From positions 1 through 46,276 of the forward strand of contig JACPVA010000042.1 of the NCBI GenBank assembly GCA_016191995.1: a stretch of 46,276 nt of DNA. The letters are read 5' to 3'. Below the pieces are notes generated by a model, which had not been told where the DNA came from, did no database searches, and saw only the letters and a program-made list of their open reading frames with translations. The translations under genes were made by a program, and so were the position numbers. This DNA comes from Burkholderiales bacterium (GTDB lineage Bacteria > Pseudomonadota > Gammaproteobacteria > Burkholderiales > Burkholderiaceae_C). Below, in pieces: positions 13,871 to 23,879 of the stretch; the first letter of the stretch is position 1; each line of letters opens with the position of its first letter.

Positions 13871-14881
13871 TCACTGCAGCTTGGCGATCTCGGCGCGCAG
13901 CTCCTTGATCACCGCGGCCGCGTTCTTCAGCCCCTTGTCCTCGACCTCCTTGATCAGCGCGGCCTCGACCGGGGCCGTCTTGGCCTTGAAGTCGGCGACG
14001 AAGGCGGCGTCGGCGGTGATCGACTCGATGCCGGCGACCTGCTGCGCGGCGCGGCTGCGGGTGTCGTAGTCGTCCCAGTACTTGCCGATGAAGCGCGCGG
14101 CCCATTCGCCCGAGTGCTTCTCGATGATCGCCTGGTCGGCCTTCGGGATCTTGGCCCAGGTCGCAGGGTTCATGACCATCGCGAAACTCGTGTTGTAAAG
14201 GCCGCCGGGCAAGGAGGTGCGGTACTTGACCAGCTTTTCCAGGCGGAAGCCGACGATCGACTCGTCGGGCAGCCAGACGCCGTCGACGACGCCGGAGGAC
14301 AGCAGCTCGTAGGACTGCGGCGCCGGCTTGAGCGTCATGTTGGCGCCGATCGCCTTGCCGACCTCCGGCAGGATGCCGGTGCCGATGCGGAACTTGATCC
14401 CGTCCAGGTCCGCCAGCGATCGGACCGGCCGCTTGTTGTTGAAGATCTGCCCCGGGCCGTGGGTGAACACGGTGATCACCTTCATGCCCTTGTGCTCGTC
14501 GAACTTGGCCAGGTGGCGCTCGTAGACGCGCTGATAGGCGACGCTGCTGGCGATCGCCGAGTCGCCGAGGAAGGGTACCTCCGCGAGCTTGGTCATGACG
14601 AAGCGCCCGGGCGTGTAGCCGTGGACGCTGAAGGCGACGTCGACGAGGCCGTCGCGCACCGCGTCGAAAGTGGCCGGCGCCGGCGCGACCGGCTTCGGCA
14701 GCATGTTGCACTGGATGCGGCCTGCGACGGCCTTGCTGACCTCCATGCACCAGTCGAGTTGCATCTTGGTCAGCAGGTGCGTCTGCGGCACCCAGGACGA
14801 CAGCGTGAGCGTGATCTGCGCCGAGGCGGCGCCGGCGAAGCCGAGCAGGGCGGCGGCGGCGAGGGTCTTGAGCGGGGCCAT
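13871..14881 (-). CDS. dctP: TRAP transporter periplasmic substrate-binding protein (DctP family)
   Basis: 336 residues. The start at 14881 is chosen because an AGGAG ribosome binding site lies upstream and it gives a clean signal peptide (MAPLKTLAAAALLGFAGAASA, cut before QITLTL). The mature protein has DctP features: LTLSSWVPQTHLL near the N-terminus, DAVRDGLVDVAFSVHGYTPGRF, and LADLDGIKFRIGTGILPEVGKAIGA, where the Arg of the KFRI segment normally forms a salt bridge with the substrate carboxylate. It then has the SYELLSSGVVDGVWLP segment. It is the first gene of the dctPQM operon. The substrate is probably a carboxylate, from family knowledge. Confidence 0.93.
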   Translation of the reverse strand: MAPLKTLAAAALLGFAGAASAQITLTLSSWVPQTHLLTKMQLDWCMEVSKAVAGRIQCNMLPKPVAPAPATFDAVRDGLVDVAFSVHGYTPGRFVMTKLAEVPFLGDSAIASSVAYQRVYERHLAKFDEHKGMKVITVFTHGPGQIFNNKRPVRSLADLDGIKFRIGTGILPEVGKAIGANMTLKPAPQSYELLSSGVVDGVWLPDESIVGFRLEKLVKYRTSLPGGLYNTSFAMVMNPATWAKIPKADQAIIEKHSGEWAARFIGKYWDDYDTRSRAAQQVAGIESITADAAFVADFKAKTAPVEAALIKEVEDKGLKNAAAVIKELRAEIAKLQ

Positions 14882-14980
14882 GATGTGCAGTCTCCTGGGC
14901 GATGGGACGAACCGGGCCTGACGCACCCGGCAGCAGTGCAAGGGGGGCATGCTAAACACAGGCCCCGCCCGCCGGTCTCA

Positions 14981-15673
14981 TCAGTTTCCCGCAGCCACCC
15001 TGGACTGGATCAAGTTTTTGCCGATCCGCCAGCCCAGCAGCGCGGCGACGATCGCGGCGTAGACGCCGACCTCGGCGAAGTCGTTCTTGCCCGCGCGCAT
15101 CCAGAAGAAGTGCAGCAGCGCCAGCAGCGCCGCGGCGTAGACCGCGCGGTGCAGCGCGCGCCAGCGCCGGCCGCCGAGCGCGCGCACCGCGGCGTCGAAC
15201 GAGGTTGCCGCCAGCGCCGCGAGCAGCAGCAGCGCCGCGCTGCCGGCGAGCACGAACGGACGCTTGCCGACGTCGCGCACGATGTCGGACAGCACCAGCC
15301 CCATGTCCAACCAGGCGTAGGCGAGGAAGTGCATGCAGGCGTAGAAGAAGGCGAACAGCCCCAGCATGCGGCGCCAGCGCGCCAGCGCGTGCCAGCCCGT
15401 GGCCTGGCGCAGCGGCGTGACCGCCAGCGCGATGCACAGGAAGCGCAGCGTCCAGTCGCCGCTGCCGCGGATCAGCGCCTCCGCCGGGTTGGCGCCCAGC
15501 GTGCCGCGCAGCGCGCCGGCCAGCAGCAGCGCCAGCGGCAGCAGGCACAGCGCGAACAGCGCCGGCTTGGCGGCAGGATGCAGCAGCGCGCGGTTGACGC
15601 GCGCGGCAATGGCCGCGCGCTGACCGCCGGCCGTTGCCGCACCGCCGCGCCCGCCCAGGATCGCCGTGCCCAC
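14981..15673 (-). CDS. msrQ: MsrPQ haem-binding membrane subunit MsrQ (YedZ)
   Basis: 230 residues with about six membrane helices. MsrQ carries haem and passes electrons from the respiratory chain to MsrP for repair of oxidised methionines in periplasmic proteins. Family signs are LIRGSGDWTLRFLCIALAVTPL, WRRMLGLFAFFYACMHFLAYAW with conserved His, and LHRAVYAAALLALLHFFW with further His residues. The start is a GTG at 15673, only 7 bases past the msrP stop, so translation is probably coupled; no strong ribosome binding site is seen. The N-terminal 25 residues before the first helix are longer than I would expect, and a start further in is possible. Confidence 0.92.
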   Translation of the reverse strand: MGTAILGGRGGAATAGGQRAAIAARVNRALLHPAAKPALFALCLLPLALLLAGALRGTLGANPAEALIRGSGDWTLRFLCIALAVTPLRQATGWHALARWRRMLGLFAFFYACMHFLAYAWLDMGLVLSDIVRDVGKRPFVLAGSAALLLLAALAATSFDAAVRALGGRRWRALHRAVYAAALLALLHFFWMRAGKNDFAEVGVYAAIVAALLGWRIGKNLIQSRVAAGN

Positions 15674-15680
15674 AGGACGG

Positions 15681-16673
15681 TCAGAAGAAGCGCCGCAGGT
15701 CCAGGCCGGCGTACAGCGAGGCGACCTGCGGCGCGTAGCCGTTGAACATCAGCGTCGGCCGCTTGCGCGCGAACAGCCCATCCTCGCCGATGCGGCGTTC
15801 GGTGGCCTGGCTCCAGCGCGGGTGGTCGACCTCGGGGTTGACGTTCGAGTAGAAGCCGTACTCGCCGGGCGCGGCGAGATTCCAGCTCGTCGGCGGCTGC
15901 TTCTCGCTGAAGCGGATGCGGACGATCGACTTGCCCGACTTGAAACCGTATTTCCACGGCACGACCGTCCGCACCGGCGCGCCGTTCTGGTTCGGCAGCA
16001 CCTCGCCGTACAGCCCGAAGGCCAGCAGCGCCAGCGGGTGCATCGCCTCGTCCAGCCGCAGCGCCTCGACGTAGGGCCAGTCGAGCACGCGCGATCTCAG
16101 CCCCGGCATCTGCGCCGGGTCGGCCAGGGTCTCGAACTGGACGTATTTCGCGTTGCCGGTCGGCGCGACGCGCCGGATCAGTTCGGCGATCGGGTAGCCG
16201 ACCCACGGGATCACCATCGACCAGCCCTCGACGCAGCGCAGCCGGTAGATGCGCTCCTCCATCGGCGCCAGCCGCAGCAATTCGTCGAGGTCGAAGCGGC
16301 GCGGGCGCGCGACCTCGCCGTCGACGACGACGGTCCAGGGGCGCGGGCGCAGGCTGCCGGCGCGCGCTGCGGGATCCGCCTTGTCGGTGCCGAACTCGTA
16401 GAAATTGTTGTAGCCGGTGACGTCGGCATAGGCGGTCGGCTTGTCGACGACGACCGCGCCCGGCGCCGTCGAGCGAACCGACGGCAGCGGCGCGAGCCGG
16501 CCCGGCGGAGCGATCGATGCGCGCGCGTCGCGCGCCGCCCAGCTCGCGAGCGAGGCCCCGGCGGCACCGAGGGCCAACCGCTGCAGCCAGCGGCGACGCG
16601 ACGCGTAGACTGCGGCCGGCGTGATCTCCGACGGCACGGGGTGGACGAATCCGCGGTCCTCGAACAGGTGCAT
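15681..16673 (-). CDS. msrP: MsrPQ catalytic molybdopterin subunit MsrP (YedY)
   Basis: 330 residues. Periplasmic methionine sulfoxide reductase holding molybdenum-molybdopterin. A twin-arginine signal is visible ([12 protein letters not shown], Arg at 26-28) followed by an Ala-rich core. The Mo-ligating Cys is C147 in [16 protein letters not shown], a hallmark of the family. Other family segments are [15 protein letters not shown] and [17 protein letters not shown]. The canonical TAT motif is SRRxFLK; here Trp and Gln replace Phe and Lys. It forms an operon with msrQ, and the cytochrome c gene lies upstream on the same strand, 226 bp away. Confidence 0.95.
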   Translation of the reverse strand: MHLFEDRGFVHPVPSEITPAAVYASRRRWLQRLALGAAGASLASWAARDARASIAPPGRLAPLPSVRSTAPGAVVVDKPTAYADVTGYNNFYEFGTDKADPAARAGSLRPRPWTVVVDGEVARPRRFDLDELLRLAPMEERIYRLRCVEGWSMVIPWVGYPIAELIRRVAPTGNAKYVQFETLADPAQMPGLRSRVLDWPYVEALRLDEAMHPLALLAFGLYGEVLPNQNGAPVRTVVPWKYGFKSGKSIVRIRFSEKQPPTSWNLAAPGEYGFYSNVNPEVDHPRWSQATERRIGEDGLFARKRPTLMFNGYAPQVASLYAGLDLRRFF

Positions 16674-16834
16674 GGCGACTCGAGAGGCGTGTGGGTGCAG
16701 GGGCGCGTGCTCGGCAGCGCGAGCTGCCGCGTGGGAAGCGCGCCTGCCTCGAGTCCGTGAATTCGGCGCCGGGCACGCCGCGGTTACACGCGACGAACAT
16801 CGTCATTGTCGGCACCCGCGGCCGCCGACGCGAC

Positions 16835-16859
16835 GAGGGCCGGTCGACGACCGGCCCTC
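16835..16859 (-). terminator. Perfect 11-bp hairpin between the cytochrome c gene and msrP
   Basis: GAGGGCCGGTC and GACCGGCCCTC pair perfectly around a three-base loop, 41 bases after the cytochrome c stop. No T-run follows on the minus strand, so it may be a weak or Rho-aided terminator, or an mRNA-stabilising hairpin. Confidence 0.4.
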
Positions 16860-16899
16860 GGGCAGGGGTATCGCGGATGCGGCGCGGCGCCGCGCGCGC

Positions 16900-17511
16900 T
16901 CAGCGCAGCCCGGCGGCGTAGTCCGAGACGGCCTGGATCTCGCGGTCGTTCATCTTCGCCGCGACGCCGGCCATCTGCGCGTTGTTGGCGCGCGCACCCG
17001 AGCGGAAGGCACGCAGCTGCAGCTCGGTGTACTCGGCATGCTGCCCGGCCACGCGCGGGTACTGGATCGGGATGCCGGCGCCGGCCGGCCCGTGGCAGCC
17101 GGCGCAGGCCGGGATCTTGCGGTCGGCGATGCCGCCGCGCCAGATCGCCTCGCCGAGCAGCACCGTATCCTTGTTGCGCGCTTCGCCCGCGACCGGCGCC
17201 TTGGAGCCGTAGAACGCAGTGATGTCGCGGATCGCCTTGTCGTCCACCGCCGCCGCCATGCCCTGCATGATCTCATTGACGCGCTTGCCCGACTGGTACT
17301 CGCGCAGCTGCTTGGCGAGGTACTCGGGGAACTGGGCCTGCAGGATCGGGTTTTCCGGCAGGCCGCGCGAGCCGTCGGCCATGTGGCAGCCTTGGCACAT
17401 GGCCGAGGCTTCCGCGCCCGCGGCCAGGTCGGGCGCGTCGGCGGCGCGGGCGGACACGAGTGCGGCGGCGGCGAGCAGCGTGGCGAACAGCGGGCGGACG
17501 GGCGTCTTCAT
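16900..17511 (-). CDS. Dihaem cytochrome c (c4-like)
   Basis: 203 residues. A signal peptide (residues 1-23, ending SARA) exports it to the periplasm. Two haem-binding CXXCH motifs are seen: CQGCH at 39-43 and CAGCH at 136-140, one per repeat domain. Each domain has a Met-rich segment that could supply the axial ligand (NEIMQGM and NNAQMAGVA). The two-domain layout and about 200-residue length are those of cytochrome c4, an electron carrier to terminal oxidases. It is divergent from engB, a neighbourhood I know from other betaproteobacteria. The AT-rich patch at 17580-17600 probably holds both promoters. Confidence 0.9.
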   Translation of the reverse strand: MKTPVRPLFATLLAAAALVSARAADAPDLAAGAEASAMCQGCHMADGSRGLPENPILQAQFPEYLAKQLREYQSGKRVNEIMQGMAAAVDDKAIRDITAFYGSKAPVAGEARNKDTVLLGEAIWRGGIADRKIPACAGCHGPAGAGIPIQYPRVAGQHAEYTELQLRAFRSGARANNAQMAGVAAKMNDREIQAVSDYAAGLR

Positions 17512-17593
17512 GCGACTCGAGCCTCGGTTGGCGTCGTTGGGGTGGCGTGGGTCGGACGTGCCGGCGCTGCGGCCGGCACAAAACCAGACAATT

Positions 17594-17599
17594 TTACAA
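17594..17599 (+). promoter_or_regulatory. Candidate -10 element for engB
   Basis: TACAAT, one base from the TATAAT consensus, ends seven bases before the engB ATG, within the AT-rich island at about 17579-17600. Such spacing would put transcription start at or next to the start codon. No -35 hexamer is evident. Confidence 0.4.
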
Positions 17600-17606
17600 T
17601 GAGCCG

Positions 17607-18299
17607 ATGACCTCGCCCCGCCGCCGCGCCGCGCCGGCCGACGCCGCCGCGCGGCGCGCGCTGGCCTGGACCCACGGCGCGCGTTTCCTGACCACCGCCA
17701 GCCGGCTGGACGAACTGCCGGCGGGCGAGCTGCCCGAGATCGCCTTCGTCGGCCGCAGCAACGCCGGCAAGTCCAGCGCGATCAACGCGCTGGCGCAGCA
17801 GCGCCAGCTCGCCTTCGCATCGCGCACGCCGGGGCGCACGCAGCATATCAACCTGTTCGCGCTCGGCCCGCGCGACGCGGCCGACGCCCTGCTCGTCGAC
17901 CTGCCGGGCTATGGCTATGCAGCGGTCGAGCGCGGTGCCAAGCTGCGCTGGCAGGCGGTCATGGCCGACTACCTGCAGCACCGGCGCGCGCTGGCCGGCG
18001 TGGTCCTGCTGGTCGATATCCGACACGGGCCGACCGAGCTCGACGAGCGGCTGCTGGCGCTGATCGCTCCGCGCGTGCGCGCGGGGCAAGTCAGGCTGCT
18101 GGTGCTGCTGACCAAGGCCGACAAGCTCGGCCGTCGTCAGGCGCAGGAGGCGCTCGCGAACGCGCAGGCCGCGCTCGCGCCGCTGGCCGGCGAGTCGGCC
18201 GACATCGGGCTCGCGCTGTTCTCCGCGCCGTCGCGCCAGGGCCTGGACGATGTCGCCGTGCACCTGCATGGCTGGGTGCACGAGGCTGCCGTCAGCTGA
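17607..18299 (+). CDS. engB: Ribosome biogenesis GTP-binding protein EngB (YsxC/YihA)
   Basis: 230 residues. Essential GTPase for late assembly of the large ribosomal subunit. The G1 motif GRSNAGKSS is at residues 49-57, with typical EngB flanks (ELPEIAFVGRSNAGKSS and SRTPGRTQHINLF for switch I/G2), G3 as DLPGYGYA, and G4 as TKADK. The length is close to the family (about 200-220), with a short Arg/Ala-rich N-terminal extension. The ATG at 17607 is chosen because upstream in-frame sequence is promoter-like. It stands alone and converges with the DUF1631 gene. Confidence 0.96.
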   Translation: MTSPRRRAAPADAAARRALAWTHGARFLTTASRLDELPAGELPEIAFVGRSNAGKSSAINALAQQRQLAFASRTPGRTQHINLFALGPRDAADALLVDLPGYGYAAVERGAKLRWQAVMADYLQHRRALAGVVLLVDIRHGPTELDERLLALIAPRVRAGQVRLLVLLTKADKLGRRQAQEALANAQAALAPLAGESADIGLALFSAPSRQGLDDVAVHLHGWVHEAAVS

Positions 18300-18452
18300 T
18301 TCCGATCTCGATCGACCCCTCGGCCGCCCCGGGGCGTGGTGGCAGGCCGAACGTCGACGATCCGCAGCACCCGCGCGGATCATGACGGACTTGTGGATCG
18401 GCGAGATCCCGGCGCGGCAACCAGGCGCCGCCGTCAGTGCCGCCGGCGCCGA

Positions 18453-20234
18453 TCAGGCCGCGGCCGGCTGGGCGCCGTCGCTCACCATGCGCACCGCCGC
18501 CGAGCGCAGCAGCGAGCGCCGGCGCAGCGTGTGCAGCATGCCCTCGGCATACAGCCGCGCGAGCGCGCGACGCCGCATCGCCAGCGTGCGCCCGGGCTCG
18601 GGCAGGCCGAGCAGCCAGACCTCGCCCTGCCTCCCGAGCCAGAGCACTTGCGCGATCATCCAGTGGCCGCGGCAGAACAGGCGGATCCAGTCGCCCGGCT
18701 GCTGGGCGCCGAACCAGGTCTGCAGGTCCGGGTTGTCGCTGCGCGGCGGCGGCGGGTTGTCGATCAGCGAGGCCGGAACGGTATCCAGCCGCGCTTCGTC
18801 CAGCGCACCGAATCCGGTCGCGGCGGCGTCGCTCTCGGCCGCCGTCATCGCCTGCAGGCGCGCGACGTCGTCGCCGGCGCGCGAGAGCCGGCCGGCGAAG
18901 CGCAGCCGCGCATCGGCGCGCATCCGGGCGGTGGCGCGCCGGTAGTGGTCGACGTCCAGCGCCGGCGCCTCGGACATCTGTTCGATCAGCCGTTCGGCCA
19001 GCTGCAGCACCTGCTCGCGCACCGGGTTACCTGGCGCGTACAGGCTGACCTGGTAGACCGCCTCGTCGACGAACTGCCACACCGGGTGGTCGTAGTCCTC
19101 GAGCGCGGAAGGATCGTGCAGCACCATGCGCAGCGCCGCCGGCTGCATGCGCGCCACCAGCGCGCCGACGTCGCGGCCGAAGCGGCGGTCGTGGACCATG
19201 TACTCGAACAGGCGCGAAAGCATCTCGATGAGCTGCTGGTCGACCGCGCTGCGCGCGTGCTGCACGAGCTGAGCCTGGCGCGACGCCAGCACCTGCGCAT
19301 GCGCGGCCACCGGCGCGTCCGCCGGCAGTGCGCGCAGCGCGCGCGAGGCGTCGCGCAGCAGGTGCTCCAGCGGCTGCGCCAGGCTCTTGGGCGCGCTCGG
19401 CGCCGTCCCCGGCGGGTCCAGCGCCGCGGGGCGCGTCGGCGCCGTCGCATGCGCCGGCAGCACCGCCGACAGGGCTTGCGCGGCCGCCATCGCGTCGCGC
19501 ACGTGCCGCAGGTCCGGCGCCTGGCCGCGCCAGGAGTCCTCGCCGCGGTAGTGACGGCCGGGGGCATGCACGACCAGCGTCCGGTGCGATGCGGGTGCCA
19601 CGCCCATGCCTTCCAGCCGCGCACAGGCGCCGGCATAGGCCTTGCGGAGCACCTGCGCCAGCGGCGTGCTGGCGTGGCGCACCAGCATGACCTGGTGCGC
19701 TCGGCTCATCGGCAGCGCCTGCGCGGCCTCCCACAGCGCGCGCGCGAAGACTTCGGGGCTGAAGGGGTTGTGGTCGCGCGTGACCGCCATGTCGCCGGAC
19801 AGCGCCGAGGTGTAGGCGGCCATTTCGCGCAGCTCGTGCTCGGCGATGTTGCGCACCGCCTCCAGCGCGCGCGAGACCTCGACGTCGGCGAGCACCTCGG
19901 TCTCGTCGACGAGGGAAAGCGCCAGCCCGGGCTCGGGCTGCAGCGACAGCGCCGGCGCGGGCCGCAGCGGCGCGCGGCCGCCGCGCTCGCCGCCGGATGC
20001 CGCGCGCAGCTGCTCGCGCACCGACGCCGCGTAGCGTTCGACGATCGGCGCGCGCCGGTGGCGCAGCGCCTGGACGATCTCGGCGGCGGCCATGCGCTCG
20101 GCCTTCGGCAGCTCGGGCATCGCCTCCTGCATCGCCGACTGCGCAGCATCCAGGACCTGGTCGGCGAGCATCGGCACGCGCATCAGCTCGTCCTCGACGA
20201 ACTGCTCGCGGGCATGGTGCTTGGGGTCGTGCAT
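18453..20234 (-). CDS. DUF1631 family protein
   Basis: 593 residues, cytoplasmic in appearance (no signal peptide or membrane span). Mostly helical and Ala/Arg-rich. The N-terminal segment (MHDPKHHAREQFVEDELMRVP) and blocks such as HDRRFGRDVGALVARMQPAALRMVLHDP and DHPVWQFVDEAVYQ match what I remember of DUF1631 proteins of Burkholderiales. The function of the family is not established to my knowledge; some database entries carry misleading enzyme names. The C-terminal part (GDWIRLFCRGHWMIAQVLWLGRQGEVWLLGLPEPGRTLAMRRRALARLYAEG) resembles a small beta domain followed by a helix. It lies downstream of groEL on the same strand but behind a strong terminator, so it is probably transcribed on its own. 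Confidence 0.75.
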   Translation of the reverse strand: MHDPKHHAREQFVEDELMRVPMLADQVLDAAQSAMQEAMPELPKAERMAAAEIVQALRHRRAPIVERYAASVREQLRAASGGERGGRAPLRPAPALSLQPEPGLALSLVDETEVLADVEVSRALEAVRNIAEHELREMAAYTSALSGDMAVTRDHNPFSPEVFARALWEAAQALPMSRAHQVMLVRHASTPLAQVLRKAYAGACARLEGMGVAPASHRTLVVHAPGRHYRGEDSWRGQAPDLRHVRDAMAAAQALSAVLPAHATAPTRPAALDPPGTAPSAPKSLAQPLEHLLRDASRALRALPADAPVAAHAQVLASRQAQLVQHARSAVDQQLIEMLSRLFEYMVHDRRFGRDVGALVARMQPAALRMVLHDPSALEDYDHPVWQFVDEAVYQVSLYAPGNPVREQVLQLAERLIEQMSEAPALDVDHYRRATARMRADARLRFAGRLSRAGDDVARLQAMTAAESDAAATGFGALDEARLDTVPASLIDNPPPPRSDNPDLQTWFGAQQPGDWIRLFCRGHWMIAQVLWLGRQGEVWLLGLPEPGRTLAMRRRALARLYAEGMLHTLRRRSLLRSAAVRMVSDGAQPAAA

Positions 20235-20370
20235 GGGAGGCGCTCGGCACGGGAACTTCGTGCGCCGATTCTGGGCCGCCAGGGTGCACGCCGAGCGCGC
20301 GAACAGGCCGGCCGCGAGGCCCCAGTTCGCGGCCTGGAGCGTCCGCGCCGGGCCGCGCCCGCGGCAGCCC

Positions 20371-20406
20371 GAAAAGGAAAAAGGCCTGCACCTCGCGGTG
20401 CAGGCC
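20371..20406 (-). terminator. Rho-independent terminator of groESL
   Basis: On the minus strand a perfect 10-bp stem GGCCTGCACC / GGTGCAGGCC with a four-base loop is followed by TTTTTCCTTTT. It lies 39 bases after the groEL stop. This is the clearest intrinsic terminator in the window. Confidence 0.88.
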
Positions 20407-20445
20407 CTCGTGCGAAGGGTCGCGAAGGGTCGCGACGGGCGGGAC

Positions 20446-22254
<1,809 letters not shown>

Positions 22255-22545
22255 TTACTTCTCGACCACGGCGAAGAGGTCTTCCTCGCGCATGACCAGC
22301 AGTTCCTCGCCGTCGACCTTGACGGTCTGGCCGCTGTACTTGCCGAACAGCACGCGGTCGCCGACCTTGACGTTGGGGACGACGAAGTCGCCCTTGTCAT
22401 TGCGCTTGCCGGGGCCGACGGCCAGGATCTCGCCCTGGTCGGGCTTCTCGGCGGCGTTGTCGGGAATCACGATGCCCGAAGCGGTCTTGGTTTCCTGCTC
22501 GAGACGCTTGACGATCACGCGATCGTGCAGAGGACGCAGCTTCAT
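22255..22545 (-). CDS. groES: Co-chaperonin GroES (Hsp10)
   Basis: 96 residues, normal length. Heptameric lid of the GroEL chamber. [21 protein letters not shown], the mobile loop with [15 protein letters not shown], and [22 protein letters not shown] are all typical. The ATG at 22545 follows a strong AGGAG with a five-base gap. First gene of the groESL operon, with a leader of about 130 nt that carries the CIRCE operator and a second palindrome. Confidence 0.98.
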   Translation of the reverse strand: MKLRPLHDRVIVKRLEQETKTASGIVIPDNAAEKPDQGEILAVGPGKRNDKGDFVVPNVKVGDRVLFGKYSGQTVKVDGEELLVMREEDLFAVVEK

Positions 22546-22598
22546 TTGATCTCCTGTCGAGACTGCGGTGGAGTCCTTGGACAATAAGCCCACTGTGC

Positions 22599-22614
22599 TA
22601 GTGAGCACTCACTA
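22599..22614. repeat. 7-bp perfect palindrome in the groES leader
   Basis: TAGTGAG and CTCACTA flank a two-base centre (ca). It lies between the CIRCE element and the groES ribosome binding site and includes the half-site like string GAGCACTC. Its role is unknown. Confidence 0.5.
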
Positions 22615-22647
22615 AATTTGACGCGAGGCAATGCCGCTTCGTCGTCA

Positions 22648-22674
22648 TCAGCACTCGCGCGAGGCGAGTGCTAA
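22648..22674. promoter_or_regulatory. CIRCE operator (HrcA binding site) of groESL
   Basis: Read on the minus strand, TTAGCACTC, a nine-base spacer and GAGTGCTGA match the CIRCE consensus TTAGCACTC-N9-GAGTGCTAA at 17 of 18 positions. It begins about eight bases downstream of the -10 element, so HrcA bound here would block transcription start. Confidence 0.93.
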
Positions 22675-22681
22675 CAGGCAG

Positions 22682-22710
22682 ATTATGGCGGCGGATTCGC
22701 CGCACTTCAA
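22682..22710 (-). promoter_or_regulatory. groESL promoter (sigma70-like, overlapping a sigma32-like match)
   Basis: On the minus strand TTGAAG (-35) and CATAAT (-10) are separated by exactly 17 bases. The same stretch reads CTTGAAG and a CGCCATAA block, close to the sigma32 consensus (CTTGAAA and CCCCATNT). The CIRCE operator follows at once. Dual heat control by HrcA and sigma32 is thus possible; the sigma32 part is inference. Confidence 0.75.
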
Positions 22711-22740
22711 GAGGCTGAGGCTGAGGCCGCCGCGCGTCGC

Positions 22741-23037
22741 TCAGTCCGCGCAGTCTTGCTCGCCGAACGCCGGGGGCGCCGCGGCGACGCGGTAATCCTC
22801 GGCCGACCAGGCCCCCAGGTCGAGCCCGCGGCAGCGCGCGCTGCAGAAGGGCCGAAACGGGTTGTCGAGCGCGAAGCGCGTCGGCCGGCGGCAGCTCGGG
22901 CAGGCGACGATCCGCGCGCCACCAGCACCGAAGGGAGTCGGATCCCCGGCCGCGCCGCCGGGTGCCGGATCCGAAGCCACGCCGCCGGATGCCTGTTTCC
23001 CGGCCGAGCCACCCGGCTTGCGCCCGCTCAGCTGCAC
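22741..23037 (-). CDS. yacG: DNA gyrase inhibitor YacG, with a repetitive N-terminal extension
   Basis: Small zinc-binding protein that inhibits DNA gyrase. The core is ACPSCRRPTRFALDNPFRPF followed by CSARCRGLDLGAW, the CxxC...CxxxC zinc motif and the DLxxW helix of YacG. No ATG exists in this frame. The GTG at 23037 gives 98 residues and overlaps the zapD stop, which suggests translational coupling; a GTG at 22980 would give 79. YacG is usually about 60-70 residues. The extra N-terminal part is made of nine-residue Gly/Ala/Pro-rich repeats (positions 22940-23020). The core is certain; the start is not. Confidence 0.88.
   Translation of the reverse strand: MQLSGRKPGGSAGKQASGGVASDPAPGGAAGDPTPFGAGGARIVACPSCRRPTRFALDNPFRPFCSARCRGLDLGAWSAEDYRVAAAPPAFGEQDCAD
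22940..23020 (-). repeat. Three imperfect 27-bp tandem repeats in yacG
   Basis: Units at 22940-22966, 22967-22993 and 22994-23020 share a ggatcc-cgccgccgg-tgcc pattern, the first two most clearly. In protein they read APGGAAGDP, ASGGVASDP and KPGGSAGKQ, so the unit is nine codons and keeps the frame. Confidence 0.6.
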
Positions 23038-23798
23038 AGCGCGAGGTCGAACGCGATGTCGCCGCCGAAGGGCCTGAGCCGGCCCTCGCCATCGCCCTGC
23101 ATGAATCGCACCGAGACCATCAGCCGGTGGCCGCTGATCTCGGGGACGCCGTCCACACCGTCGGGCAGGCGCAGCCGCAGCAGCTGGTAGCTGCGCCCCT
23201 GCGGCAGGCTCTGCTGGTACTGGCCGCCGACGGCGACGACGCGCTGCGCGCTGCCGCTGTCGCGCAGCAGCCCGAGCAGCACGCCGATCGCCTGCGCGAG
23301 CGGGCGCAGCGTCACCAGCCAGCGCGCGAGGTCGGCGCGGCGCTGATCGGCCGGGCGCTGCTGCCAGGCGTAGTAGGCCGGCAGGTCGAACTCGCAGGTG
23401 CCGCCCGGGATATTGATGCGGCTGCGGATGCTCATCAACCACTCGTTCGAGGTCAGCGACTGACCGGCCTTGCCCGGCAACTGGTTCAGTTCGTCGTAGG
23501 CGCGGTCGATGCGGCCGACGACCTCGTCCAGCGCGGACTCCGAGATCTGCGGGTTGCCGCGGTAGGACTCGAGCTGCGCCTTGTGGCGCTCCAGCTCCTT
23601 GAGCAGGTCGGACTTGAGGTCGGCGCGCGCGGCCACGTCCATGATCTCGAACAGCGTCGCGATCGCGAAATGGTGGTCGACCGCGGCGTCGCGCGCGGCA
23701 AGCGTGTCCAGCCGCTCGAACAGATGCTCGAGCCGCAGCATCGTGCGGATGCTTTCGTTGAACGGGTATTCGTACAGGACCGCGGCCACGCGCAGCAT
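23028..23798 (-). CDS. zapD: Cell division protein ZapD
   Basis: 256 residues. Cytoplasmic FtsZ-bundling protein at the division ring. Family segments are LYEYPFNESIRTMLRLEHLFERL at the N-terminus, FEIMDVAARADLKSDLLKELERHK, the conserved RINIPGGTCEFDLPAYYAWQ, and SGHRLMVSVRFMQ near the end. Length and order match ZapD (formerly DUF1342, YacF). The gene lies between coaE (upstream) and yacG (downstream, overlapping), the usual coaE-zapD-yacG series after the pilD gene. Confidence 0.96.
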   Translation of the reverse strand: MLRVAAVLYEYPFNESIRTMLRLEHLFERLDTLAARDAAVDHHFAIATLFEIMDVAARADLKSDLLKELERHKAQLESYRGNPQISESALDEVVGRIDRAYDELNQLPGKAGQSLTSNEWLMSIRSRINIPGGTCEFDLPAYYAWQQRPADQRRADLARWLVTLRPLAQAIGVLLGLLRDSGSAQRVVAVGGQYQQSLPQGRSYQLLRLRLPDGVDGVPEISGHRLMVSVRFMQGDGEGRLRPFGGDIAFDLALCS

Positions 23799-23879
23799 GG
23801 GCGCGCCTCGCGCGCCCCGTCGATGGAACGATGGTCGATTGTTCCACAGGGGCCGCCCGGCGACGGCCCTTCATGGCGA

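Noticed and set aside
16712..16729. CGGCAGC-N4-GCTGCCG dyad upstream of msrP as an operator
   Set aside because: Short GC-only dyads are common by chance in this sequence and nothing else marks it as a binding site.
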